64,000 nucleotides of DNA from Allolobophora icterica (lineage: Eukaryota; Annelida; Clitellata; Crassiclitellata; Lumbricidae), in the NCBI GenBank assembly GCA_963556255.1, contig OY744606.1, positions 6,489,373-6,553,372 of the forward strand, given 5' to 3'. A program made the translations under genes and the position numbers. The notes beneath the pieces were generated by a model that had not been told where the DNA came from, did not search any database, and saw only the letters and a program-made list of their open reading frames with translations. Positions 33,278 through 42,159 of this stretch are shown piece by piece (position 1 is the first letter of the stretch; every line of letters starts with the position of its first letter).

Positions 33278-36200
33278 CTACCTTTCACTTCTTAGCCTAG
33301 GGTAGTAATAGTAAACCCAATCTCCTTGAGCGAACTTGCTAGGTCTCACTCTCAAATCGTAGGCCTTTTTCCTTCTTTCTGCTACTCTCTTTAACTGTTC
33401 TCGTACAAGCCGATACGATCGTTCCATTTTCCCTTTCTGTTTCTCCACGTACTCTTCCATGTCACTGTAAGACGGTCTCTCGAACTCTGTAACTTGGGCT
33501 AGAATCAAGTCTAATGGCGTATGGTTCTCTCTTCCCAGGAACAGGAAATTAGGTGTCCGTTGGGTCGCTTCATGTTCAGTTCCTCGATATGCCGCCATTA
33601 CATATGGTACATGAACATCCCAATCCTTTTGTCGTTCCGACACTACCTTTCCGATCAACATGTTCAGTGTTCTGTGGAACCTTTCGATCATTCCGTTACC
33701 AGAGGGTCGATATGGAGTTGTACGTACTTTGTCAATCTCCATGCGTTTACACAGCTCTTTGAATAACTTCGACTCAAAACACGGTCCCTGATCCGTCAGG
33801 ATCTGGCGTGGCATACCAAACCTCGAGAACACGTGTACCATAAGCGATTCTGCCACAGTAACGGCCTCTTGGTTTCTGATAGGCAGAGCTTCAGCCCATC
33901 TCGAGAAGTAATCTATCGCTGTCAGTATGTATTTGTTGCCTTTACTTGATACAGGATGCGGACCAGTTATATCAATTCCGAATCTCTCCATTGGTTCACC
34001 GACCACAGGAGTCTGCATGTAACCCTGTCTTGGAGGTTTCTCCCTTCGATAACGAGCACAGCGATCGCACCTTTGGCAGAACCGTCTAACATCGTCCTTC
34101 CAACTCGGCCAATACGCCCGACGTTGCAACTGAGTTAAACTCTTCCGAATCCCGAAATGTCCTCCGGCAAAGCTTGCGTGTGTTAACTGAAGCATCTCTT
34201 GCCGTAGAGATAAGGGCACAACTAACTGAGATCGCTCAGCTTTTCCTGTGTTACCCTGAATCCAGCCTCTGTGTAACACTCCTTGCAGGACTTCCAGCTG
34301 ATTCCAGTTGCTCACCAACACTTTCACTTCTCCGCTAGCAGGTGATAGTTCTGCCTGTGTTGGATGATGCTTCGACTCCTTCCAACCAAGGACCGTACCA
34401 ATATTGCAATCGCTCTGCTGTTCTCTTCGAAGAAACTCCTTTGTCCAACGGATTTCCTGGCCTGTATCTTCACTGGTAACCTCGGAGCGCGTTACTTCTC
34501 CGATCGGACGTGCCCACATCACGTCTTCATTCGTAACTCTCATGGTAACCACTTTAGGTTGTTCCTCATCCGGACCTCTAGACATCGCGTCTGCGTTACC
34601 GTGTTTTGCTCCCGGTCTGTGACATATCTCCATGTCAAACTCCTCTATCATCTCTAACCAACGAGCCTGTTGGCCAATCGGTTCCGGTGTTCTGCGTAAC
34701 CACTGAAGTGCGGAGTGGTCTGTTCTGAGTAGGAATTTACTACCCAGTAAGTACTGACGAAACTCTTTCAAGAAATACACCACAGCTAACAACTCTCGTC
34801 TGGTAACGTTATAGTTCCGTTCCGCCGTCGACAAGAGCCGACTCGCGTAACAAATCACTGTCTCTTCTCCTTCTTGTACTTGCGATAACACCGCTCCAAT
34901 GGCGTATGCCGAGGCATCCGTATCTAGGATGTACTGGCCCTCGTCGTTCGGTAACCCAAGTATAGGTGCGGAAACCAACTTTCGTTTAAGTTCTTCGAAA
35001 GCTCCCTGACATTCGTCAGTCCAATGGAACGGTACATTTTTCCTGGTCAGAAAATGAAGTGGTTGAGCTACCACCGCGAAATCATGTATGAAACGTCGGT
35101 AATAGGAGCAAAGACCAACGAAGGATCTGACTTGCCTCAAGTTCCGAGGAGCAGACCATTCTTCTACGGCCTTGATCTTGCTCGGATCCGTCGCGACCCC
35201 TTCTTCACTCAAAACGTGACCAAGAAACAATACTCTCTGTTGTAACAGGTAACATTTGGATGGTTTCAGCTTGAGATTATACTCTTGTAATCTCCTGAAA
35301 ATCATCTCTAGACGTTGCATGTGCGTCTCTACGTCCCTCGAGAACACAATTATGTCATCCAAGTAAACCAGACAGATGTCATAGTTTAGCCCTGTCAAGA
35401 CTAAGTTCATTAGTCGACAAAACGAGGCCGGACTATTGCACAATCCGAAAGGTAACACTTTGAATTGGAAGCTGCCCCTTCTCGTAACGAACCCGGTCTT
35501 GTGTTTGTCTCTTGGGTGCAAGGCCATCTGGTGATAACCTGCTCTCAAATCGAACGTACTGTACCATCTGGCGCCACCCAGGGTATCTAAACTCTCGCGG
35601 ATAAGGGGTAACGGATGAGCATCTTTCCGTGTCTTCAGGTTCAGTTGCCTGTAATCGATACAGAAACGCATACTGCCATCCTTTTTCTTAACCATTACGA
35701 CATTGGATGCCCATTCCGATATCGAAGGTTCAATGATTCCTTGTCTCAACATGTCTTCTACCTGACGATCAACTTCCGGTAACATGGAAAGCGGTTGACG
35801 TCTCAAAGGTTGCCGAACTGGTTTCTCCTGTCCCGTATCGATCTCGTGTTGGATCACCGAAGTGAATCCGTTATCACTTTCGTTAAGGGAAAACGTTGCG
35901 CTGTACGCTAGCACAAGTTTTCGTAACCGGATTCGCTCTTCTTCCGAAATGTCTGCTGGCACTTCTTCCCATAGTCGTTTTAGGGTCTGTTCGGCAAGTG
36001 GATTGAGCGTCTGCTCCGCTACACTGGCCGTTGTACTAATCTTCGATCCAAACCGGTCAATCGTACTTTGCTGCTTTCCTCGGCGTTCCTCCGGATAACC
36101 TGGGCCCATAGGCTTCTCCGGATTTTCGCTTCGGTAAGGCTCATCATACGATTCCGTTCTGGCTCGATTAACTGTCACATCGACTACGTTCACTCGCTCC

Positions 36201-37654
36201 AGCGGACATTCAGTCCGTTTCTTGACTAGCGAATCTCTGTCTCCAACATTCAACATCCTGATCCACACTTCCGTGTCTCTTCCTGTCACCAACGTACGTC
36301 CGATTATCAAATCTTTTGATAATTCCATTGGAATGGTCGTCCAATCTTCGTTATCTTTTTGGAAATGCGGGTATACTACCCAAGCTGGAACGTCAACTTC
36401 GCTCCTTGGAGGAACTATTATGTCCTCTTGCACAATAACCCTCCGGCACATGGACTCGGTAACGACCTCTTTCAGAGGGATCTTCTCGCTCCCAAGGAAA
36501 ACGCATCGACTTGCGAAGTCCCATCTTGCCTGATTGGCTTCCAGCCAAGATAACCCCAAGATCACTTCTGTCACTTGGTCTGTAACTAGACAGGGTACAG
36601 GGTACACCTGCTTTCCGATCCGAATCTTAAGGTTAGTTTCACCATCCACCTTAATCTGACTTCCATTAGCGGCTAGGAGTCGCTGTTCTGACGGTACTAG
36701 CACAGCGTCTAGCACGAAACGTCGTGGCACAAGTGACATTTCACTTCCAGAATCAAGTAGACAGTGTATACGTTTTCCTGCCAGTCTCGCAACCACGTAG
36801 GCCACCCTACTGCCTTTGACCAGTGGGTTTTGGGTTTCCTCTTGTATCGGTTCAGCCTTTGTAGGTTCACTGGTACCGGTTGCACCATTCGTCTCAGCGT
36901 TTCTCTGAGGACAATATCGCTTCATGTGTCCTTTTCGTTTGCACAAGTAGCATTCGATATCCGGGTTACGCAACCGTGTGGGCGGATAAATCCGTCGCCA
37001 TCCCACATTCGGTTCGGTTGTCCTCTGATCTCCCACAGCTAGATCAGAACTGTTCTCCCTTTCATGAGGTTTTCTCGGAACGATGCCCAAATTCTGATTT
37101 ATTGTCACTCGATCAAGTTCTCTTGAAAGATTTTTAATCTTTCGCTCGAGATCTTCTAGACGACGAGACTGTTGCCCCTCAGTGCTCGAGTCTTTTCGGT
37201 CTTCCATGGTAACTTTAACTCTCGCGTGTCTCCGGTCTAAATCACCACCTTGTGTCGAAGATCGACCATAGGCATCCAACCTCACCGCATGTTTATACGC
37301 CGCTTCGAGGTTAACTGGTTCTCGCTCGCGCACCTTCTGCCCCAAATCTTGGTTTGCCAGTGCATCAATGAAAGCGTCACAAGCGACCGTCTCGACGATA
37401 TCACTTGTTGGTCCTGGGTATGCCAAAGCCATTAGCCTTCGTACTTCCTGCACTACACTACTCAGCGTTTCTCCGTGAGCCTGCCGGTAAGTGCGAAGTT
37501 TCATCCGATATAGGCTAGTTTGGTCATCAGACCCGTACCGGGCCTTAAGCCGCTCAACAAGTTCTCGCCAAGACACGTCCCTCTGTGCACCCATGTCCCA
37601 CAACAGCTGCGAAGCGGGACCCGTAACAATCTCGGCACCCTGCACGTACGCCAA
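33278..37654 (-). CDS. pol: gypsy capsid end, protease, RT, RNase H, integrase
   Basis: About 1,458 codons. Residues ~11-130 complete the gag capsid domain (GPASQLLWD, LRTYRQ). A zinc knuckle CYLCKRKGHMKRYC lies at ~235-248. The retropepsin motif LLDSGSEMS is at ~299-307. RT spans ~640-815 with VKKKDGSMRFCIDYRQLN, FDLRAGYHQ and YLDD (764-767). RNase H spans ~905-1025 with DTDAS, RELLA, RTDHSAL and NADAMSR. The integrase zinc domain is HASF..GHFG...CQRCDRC (~1159-1199), and the DDE core uses D1228, D1288 and E1324. All catalytic residues are present. No ATG lies at the beginning, so this part would be made as a fusion with gag in a working copy. It ends at TAG (33,278-33,280), but the same frame continues into the GPY/F module. 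Confidence 0.93.
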   Translation of the reverse strand: MAYVQGAEIVTGPASQLLWDMGAQRDVSWRELVERLKARYGSDDQTSLYRMKLRTYRQAHGETLSSVVQEVRRLMALAYPGPTSDIVETVACDAFIDALANQDLGQKVREREPVNLEAAYKHAVRLDAYGRSSTQGGDLDRRHARVKVTMEDRKDSSTEGQQSRRLEDLERKIKNLSRELDRVTINQNLGIVPRKPHERENSSDLAVGDQRTTEPNVGWRRIYPPTRLRNPDIECYLCKRKGHMKRYCPQRNAETNGATGTSEPTKAEPIQEETQNPLVKGSRVAYVVARLAGKRIHCLLDSGSEMSLVPRRFVLDAVLVPSEQRLLAANGSQIKVDGETNLKIRIGKQVYPVPCLVTDQVTEVILGLSWLEANQARWDFASRCVFLGSEKIPLKEVVTESMCRRVIVQEDIIVPPRSEVDVPAWVVYPHFQKDNEDWTTIPMELSKDLIIGRTLVTGRDTEVWIRMLNVGDRDSLVKKRTECPLERVNVVDVTVNRARTESYDEPYRSENPEKPMGPGYPEERRGKQQSTIDRFGSKISTTASVAEQTLNPLAEQTLKRLWEEVPADISEEERIRLRKLVLAYSATFSLNESDNGFTSVIQHEIDTGQEKPVRQPLRRQPLSMLPEVDRQVEDMLRQGIIEPSISEWASNVVMVKKKDGSMRFCIDYRQLNLKTRKDAHPLPLIRESLDTLGGARWYSTFDLRAGYHQMALHPRDKHKTGFVTRRGSFQFKVLPFGLCNSPASFCRLMNLVLTGLNYDICLVYLDDIIVFSRDVETHMQRLEMIFRRLQEYNLKLKPSKCYLLQQRVLFLGHVLSEEGVATDPSKIKAVEEWSAPRNLRQVRSFVGLCSYYRRFIHDFAVVAQPLHFLTRKNVPFHWTDECQGAFEELKRKLVSAPILGLPNDEGQYILDTDASAYAIGAVLSQVQEGEETVICYASRLLSTAERNYNVTRRELLAVVYFLKEFRQYLLGSKFLLRTDHSALQWLRRTPEPIGQQARWLEMIEEFDMEICHRPGAKHGNADAMSRGPDEEQPKVVTMRVTNEDVMWARPIGEVTRSEVTSEDTGQEIRWTKEFLRREQQSDCNIGTVLGWKESKHHPTQAELSPASGEVKVLVSNWNQLEVLQGVLHRGWIQGNTGKAERSQLVVPLSLRQEMLQLTHASFAGGHFGIRKSLTQLQRRAYWPSWKDDVRRFCQRCDRCARYRREKPPRQGYMQTPVVGEPMERFGIDITGPHPVSSKGNKYILTAIDYFSRWAEALPIRNQEAVTVAESLMVHVFSRFGMPRQILTDQGPCFESKLFKELCKRMEIDKVRTTPYRPSGNGMIERFHRTLNMLIGKVVSERQKDWDVHVPYVMAAYRGTEHEATQRTPNFLFLGRENHTPLDLILAQVTEFERPSYSDMEEYVEKQKGKMERSYRLVREQLKRVAERRKKAYDLRVRPSKFAQGDWVYYYYPRLRSER
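36085..36160. repeat. ~70-bp direct repeat shared by gag and pol
   Basis: Related to 38,768-38,840 (GGTAACCTGGGCCCGTAGG vs GATAACCTGGGCCCATAGG, then CGGTAAG). Both copies are read in frame and give KPxGPGY...RRGK in the product, once in gag and once in the protease-RT spacer. Confidence 0.65.
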
Positions 37655-37707
37655 AACGATGAGAACCGTGATAGCGACAGCCTATTTAATGATGCTTTCG
37701 ATCCGAA
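37625..37707. repeat. ~80-bp unit interrupting the gypsy capsid
   Basis: Third copy of the 3' region unit. It lies between the two halves of the capsid domain and introduces stops. Flanking capsid sequence would otherwise be nearly contiguous, allowing for a one-base frame offset. Confidence 0.8.
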
Positions 37708-37717
37708 AGGGCACACA

Positions 37718-40135
37718 TTACTGGTCTGCTTTTTCCTGATCACTCCACCGGTTGCACCGTGCACAAACTTCGAACTTTGCTAGAAAGGCTGCGATCGCTG
37801 ACTTGCCGTCGTACTTCTCTAGCTTGATTCGTATACCGCGATCCGATCGGTCTTCGCCTCTTGTCCGCGTAACAAGTGATCTTCCGACACTCTTCTTGGG
37901 ATTTCCTCTCCGGTTGTCCTCATCGTTACTCCGGGAATCGTTTCCCTCGTCTGTCCTCACCACTGACCGGTGCCGACTCTGTCCCCTCAGAGTACCCAAC
38001 GTCTTCCCTGTACGCCACTTAGAATACATCGTAGTCATCTGTCGGTCGTCTGACGTTGCACTGTCTTCATCAGAGATGTACTCAGCCTGTCTCTGACCTT
38101 TTCTACGAGGCTCACCACCTACGTAGTCTTTGGACTCCGATCGTTTATATTTATTGCGAGAGCTCTGAGAGTTTCCGTTGACGAACGTAACTCTTCTGTC
38201 TTCTTCGCGAATATCTCTTTTTCCTGACTCTGGCGGTCTGTCAGATTCGTCGTACCTATGCCAATTACGACTTCTCGAATCTGGTTTGTGCCCTTTAGAG
38301 TACCGCTCGTGGGTCTCATCCCAGGCCAAATGATCTCTGTCTCTTCCCATGTTCGATTCTCTCTCGGTTTCTCTATCAAGTGCCTGTTTTAAACCGCGTC
38401 TCTCGTACTCTGGTAGACGTTCCTTACCATACGTCTCCCTTTCAGTTTTCTCATAACTCTCGTGCCTTCTTCGTTGACGGAGGTTTTTCCTGTCAAAGAC
38501 TCCGGTTCTCATGGCCTCTTCTGGACCAACACTATCGGTGTCTGAATCCGAAGAACTCACTGACGAACGTAATTTCGCCTCAACCCTTCCTCTTGTCAAC
38601 AGACGTTGTCGACTCGATTGCCTTGCCGTTTTTCCGTGTGACTCTCTCCCGCTGTCCTCGGGAAGATAGCGGCTACGTAACTTTTCCGAAGTTTCCGAAA
38701 GCGAAACTTCCTCGCGTGTCTCTGTGTTACCTCGGCTCCGTGCCGGCTCTTCGATCTGCAGCTTCCCTCGGCGATCCATCTGGTAACCTGGGCCCGTAGG
38801 TTTCCCCGATGTCTCGCGTCGGTAAGACTTCGTATGCTGAGCAGCAGGAACAGACAGTTCTTCAAGTTTCGAACTCATCATTGCCACACTCTGTCGCAGG
38901 TAAGACATCTCCGCTTGCCAATCTACCTCATCTGTCACAGGTCTTGGGCGACCTTCTTCCATGTTGGTAAACGGTACTCGATTGCCTTCGTTTCGCTGAT
39001 GCGCCACGATGTCACCACTCGTTTTCTGCACTACGGCGTCACCCCGCGGTTTCAGGCCTGTCTCAATGTCTCTTGGCCTATCACAAGCCTGTCTCAACTG
39101 TACAGGTTGCTTGCCCCGTACAATACTAGGTACTTGAACCTGCACAAGGTTCCCCGATCTATTGTCGAACGTTCTCTCATGTATTATACGCGGAACTCTA
39201 TTGTCGTCGAGTGGTTTGGACCTGTCAAACCTACTCTCACCAACGGTCTCTCGCCAGTGTGTGAATGTCTCGTTATTCACATCGTTCCGTACTACCTCAG
39301 TAGTCTTTGGAACGGTTATCAACCATCCGTTATCCTCATGGAAACCTCTTTCACGCCCACTGCGGGTTCCAGCTTCCGTTTCAAATGCACTGGTTTCGTC
39401 AGGTGCACCCGTTTCATCAAGCAACCTTCGTTTGCTTTTCCGTTTACGTAACTTTGGACGCGCGCCTCCGTGCTCACTATGGGGCACTTCATCCGACTCG
39501 TCCTCGGGATCTTCCTGACCTTGCCTGGTTCTGTGACAAGAAAACGTTAGTACCCCACTTCTGGTACCAGTTTGTGACGTTCGTCGCTCGAGATCAACTA
39601 ACCCTTCATCAGACGTGGTACCAATTTGTGTCGGTCTTACCCGAGACGCTGCTTCGTCGTCGGGCTGGGTTCGGCTCCAGCCAACTGACCTTCTGGAGTC
39701 GCCCGGGTCACTATCCTGTCTACTTCTGCTGTAGACGAGCGGTTCCCTGTCTCCGCTCTCAGTGCCCATTTCTCCAAGAGGAGGTCCCGAGGGTATCGCT
39801 TGTTTGCGAACAGTGTCGCTGTCAAGCTCCATCTCACTTTCGGACTCTGCCACTGCCGCGGTCGCCGGGTGGGCAACGTCCTCGTCCTCAGGATGGCCGT
39901 CCTTTAGAACAGGGTTCGCTCTCTTGCCGGCAGGAGTCCTCAGCTTCCTGTGAGATCTCTTAGTCAAAGACTTCCTCTTTTTCTCCACCTTAACCGAACC
40001 CTCACGTACCATTCTGCATCTCATGACTCTCGAGTTATCGTCAATAGGGGAAAACTCTGAACGTTCTCTTGTCCGAGAGGACAAGGTGTACATCTGACGA
40101 GTCGTCACGTCGTGCCGTCTCAAACACGCGAACAT
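37718..40135 (-). CDS. gag: gypsy gag ORF, starts inside the 5' LTR
   Basis: 805 codons from ATG at 40,135 to TAA at 37,718. The first ~187 codons lie in the LTR, the PBS follows in frame, and the rest is internal. Most of the product is highly charged and Arg/Glu/Ser/Asp-rich, apparently disordered (many RRET, SRSR, DSDTDS-type stretches). Only the last ~50 residues (IKLEKYDGKSAIAAFLAKFE to WSDQEKADQ) look folded. They match the start of the retrotransposon gag capsid domain (Retrotrans_gag type). The domain continues in the next ORF from GPASQLLWD, so the capsid region is split by a ~80-bp segment with a stop. 805 residues before the capsid is unusually long for a gypsy gag. ATG is chosen because it is the first in an open frame; stops lie upstream. 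Confidence 0.8.
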   Translation of the reverse strand: MFACLRRHDVTTRQMYTLSSRTRERSEFSPIDDNSRVMRCRMVREGSVKVEKKRKSLTKRSHRKLRTPAGKRANPVLKDGHPEDEDVAHPATAAVAESESEMELDSDTVRKQAIPSGPPLGEMGTESGDREPLVYSRSRQDSDPGDSRRSVGWSRTQPDDEAASRVRPTQIGTTSDEGLVDLERRTSQTGTRSGVLTFSCHRTRQGQEDPEDESDEVPHSEHGGARPKLRKRKSKRRLLDETGAPDETSAFETEAGTRSGRERGFHEDNGWLITVPKTTEVVRNDVNNETFTHWRETVGESRFDRSKPLDDNRVPRIIHERTFDNRSGNLVQVQVPSIVRGKQPVQLRQACDRPRDIETGLKPRGDAVVQKTSGDIVAHQRNEGNRVPFTNMEEGRPRPVTDEVDWQAEMSYLRQSVAMMSSKLEELSVPAAQHTKSYRRETSGKPTGPGYQMDRRGKLQIEEPARSRGNTETREEVSLSETSEKLRSRYLPEDSGRESHGKTARQSSRQRLLTRGRVEAKLRSSVSSSDSDTDSVGPEEAMRTGVFDRKNLRQRRRHESYEKTERETYGKERLPEYERRGLKQALDRETERESNMGRDRDHLAWDETHERYSKGHKPDSRSRNWHRYDESDRPPESGKRDIREEDRRVTFVNGNSQSSRNKYKRSESKDYVGGEPRRKGQRQAEYISDEDSATSDDRQMTTMYSKWRTGKTLGTLRGQSRHRSVVRTDEGNDSRSNDEDNRRGNPKKSVGRSLVTRTRGEDRSDRGIRIKLEKYDGKSAIAAFLAKFEVCARCNRWSDQEKADQ
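39552..39569 (-). promoter_or_regulatory. Primer binding site (candidate)
   Basis: On the element strand TGGTACCAGAAGTGGGGT begins three bases after the LTR end. It starts with TGG, complementary to the CCA end of a tRNA. The matching tRNA was not identified. It lies in frame inside gag and encodes part of TGTRSGV. Confidence 0.75.
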
Positions 40136-41802
40136 CTTGCGATAATATATGCACGTGTGATATTAACGCGGTGTACTGGTCTCACGACACTCTCTTCTGA
40201 TAGGACAGGTTCTAGGTCTAAAACCTCCCTAACCGCACGCAGAACTGTGTTCCGACCGGCGCACGAGGTGGGCCCTACTTCGCACTTCGGTCAGTTCTCG
40301 GAACTACGTGTTTCGATCACCAAGTTATTTGCTCTGAATAACGATTGGTTTGAATACAAGATTTTCCTGACTCTATCGTTTTTCCTGGTCTTACCGCACT
40401 GTAATCAGTTGTCGGGCGGTCTTTTCCCGTACTGCGGTCTTTCGGTAACAGTGGTCTTTCCCAGTAACTATTTTTAGTTACCGGGCGATGGAGCCCCTCC
40501 AACGCTCCACCGGCGTGTCAGCCATCCAAGTGTCACAATCCAAATGTAACGCTGACCCCGTAAGGTTACCAGAATGTCCTGAATTTTGTTCCCAAGAATT
40601 TCCGAATTTTGGTTCCCTAACGAAGGTCACGCTTACTCCCACAGGTAACCGGACAAGCTCCGATCGCGGGGTTCTTCAAAACCCAAGAGGGAACTTCCTG
40701 CCTGTCGCCAAATTTACCCTTATTATCGTTTTTGTACTAAACTGGTTTTTTCAGGTATCCCGACGGTCACTTCACCGAGTGCCGAAGTCGCGTAAAACTC
40801 TCCCAGCCGAAGACGCCGAAGTCGCGTAAAACTCTCCCGGCCGAGTACGCCGAAAGCGCGTAGAACTTCCCCTGTGTCGAGTACGCCGAAATCGCGTAAA
40901 ACTCGTTTCAGTGTATAAAACCAAACACTGTCGGATCTTGGAGTTCTTCGAACTCCAAGAGGGATTTCCTTGCCCGACGCCGAATTTACTCTTGGTTTCA
41001 AGGATTTCAGAATTCCAGAAAATGGCTACCTTAAGAAGGTCACCTTTACTCCCATGGGTTACCGGACAAGCTCCGATCGCGGAGTTCTTCTAAACCCAAG
41101 AGGGACTTTCCTGCCCGTCGCCAAATTCACCCTGGTTTTCGATCTCACACTGAATTGGTTTTCCTGTGTATCAACGGTATCCTTCCCCGAGTATTACTCA
41201 GCCGTAGATTTCCCGCAATCGGGATCTAGACCGCTTCGCGATCAACGGAGGGATCCAACCCGCCGGATCGGCGCTGTCGGCCCGTCTCCCAACAGTGAAC
41301 TTCTTTAGCTGTACTCGGGATCGCCTGATTATATTATTCGGACGCCCCTTTCGTCCGTAAATATATTTGTACTAACCGGAAACTCGAACTCTGACTCTGT
41401 CGTAACCAAAATCACTCGCCTACCACGCTGAGTGCAGTATATTTGAATCGGTAACTGAGTCGCTAACCAACAACGCTGTTTAACAGTATTGCTATGTATG
41501 AAGAGTCGAACCAACTCTTCACGTATAAAGCAGCGCACCGTGAGGCAGGCTCTATGCATCCCGAATGAGCGCGTCTGCTCGCTATGCGCTGGCTTTACAC
41601 CGTCGATCGGGCTTCCCTATCACGGTCGTTGCTGGACAGTCGCCTATTGAAATTAAATAGAAATTAAATGATCGATGCTGGGCCTTCGCATGTAAAATTA
41701 AGAGAAACGATGCTGTTCCCTTCGCATGTAAAATTAAAGAAAACGATGCTATTCGCATAAAATAAATCCTCCCACATACGCACTGTGGCCTTGACCGCCA
41801 CA
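39573..41802 (-). repeat. 5' LTR of the gypsy element
   Basis: 2,230 bp, identical wherever checked to the 3' LTR, offset 9,918 bp. It includes the first 563 bp of the gag ORF (ATG at 40,133-40,135). Internally it carries ~36-bp tandem units (40,780-40,903) and a ~410-bp-spaced imperfect repeat. No TATA box could be assigned with confidence. Confidence 0.93.
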
Positions 41803-41994
41803 AAATTACTTCGCTAGTGGGCGCTATTGGGACAGAGATTTCTTACCTGGATTGAAATTGAAAAACTGACGTCCAAAATAACAAGAGGGGCAGCCAGAGG
41901 TTTAAAATGTTGGCGAGTTCATGTTTCTTAGCCTCGGCATATTTTGAATTCTTTTGTCTTGCCGCCTCATCATCCCACTGAAAATGTACGGTTA
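41803..41994. other. Right flank of gypsy, SINE-like
   Basis: Contains TTAGCCTCGGCAT and TTGCCGCCTCATCATCCCAC, shared with 415-470, hence probably retroposon sequence. No gene. Confidence 0.4.
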
Positions 41995-42056
41995 GTGCAC
42001 ACGATGGTCTAGTCGTTAGTCTGCAGAGAGGTCGGGGTTCGAATCCTAAGACAGAT
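41995..42056 (+). mobile_element. tRNA-like SINE head
   Basis: GATGGTCTAGTCGTTAG (A box) and GGGGTTCGAATCC (B box, 42,034-42,046) are well formed. The region does not close an acceptor stem and runs into unrelated sequence, so a SINE rather than a tRNA gene is proposed. Confidence 0.55.
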
Positions 42057-42159
42057 TTAAAAGTGGATTCTTTGCTCAATTGGAAGTCAGTACAGTTAAT
42101 TCAACATGCACAAATGCGTCGCAATGCATGATTTCTACAGCGTCCTGTCGTAAGGCTTC

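Larger units (their letters stand above)
29655..41802 (-). mobile_element. Ty3/gypsy LTR retrotransposon, near full length
   Basis: A 12,148-bp element with two LTRs of exactly 2,230 bp, TG...CA termini (TGTGGCGGTC...GTCACA on its own strand), and a 4-bp target duplication AAAT (29,651-29,654 and 41,803-41,806). Order on the minus strand is 5' LTR, PBS, gag, protease, RT, RNase H, integrase, 3' UTR repeats, PPT, 3' LTR. RT before integrase places it in the Ty3/gypsy order. No envelope gene is seen. Every stretch compared between the two LTRs is identical, which implies a recent insertion. Two defects are visible: an ~80-bp segment interrupting the capsid region and an in-frame stop after the integrase core. 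It may move only with help in trans, if at all. Confidence 0.95.

Noticed and set aside
34364..34657. Plus-strand ORFs across the gypsy element (also at 37,752, 38,834, 39,307 and in the LTRs)
   Set aside because: They are antisense shadows of gag and pol or are duplicated passively in both LTRs; no domain is visible.
41995..42056. tRNA gene
   Set aside because: A and B boxes are good, but no acceptor stem or complete cloverleaf can be formed. It is treated as a SINE head. The same applies to 560-615, 6213-6265 and 28,349-28,420.
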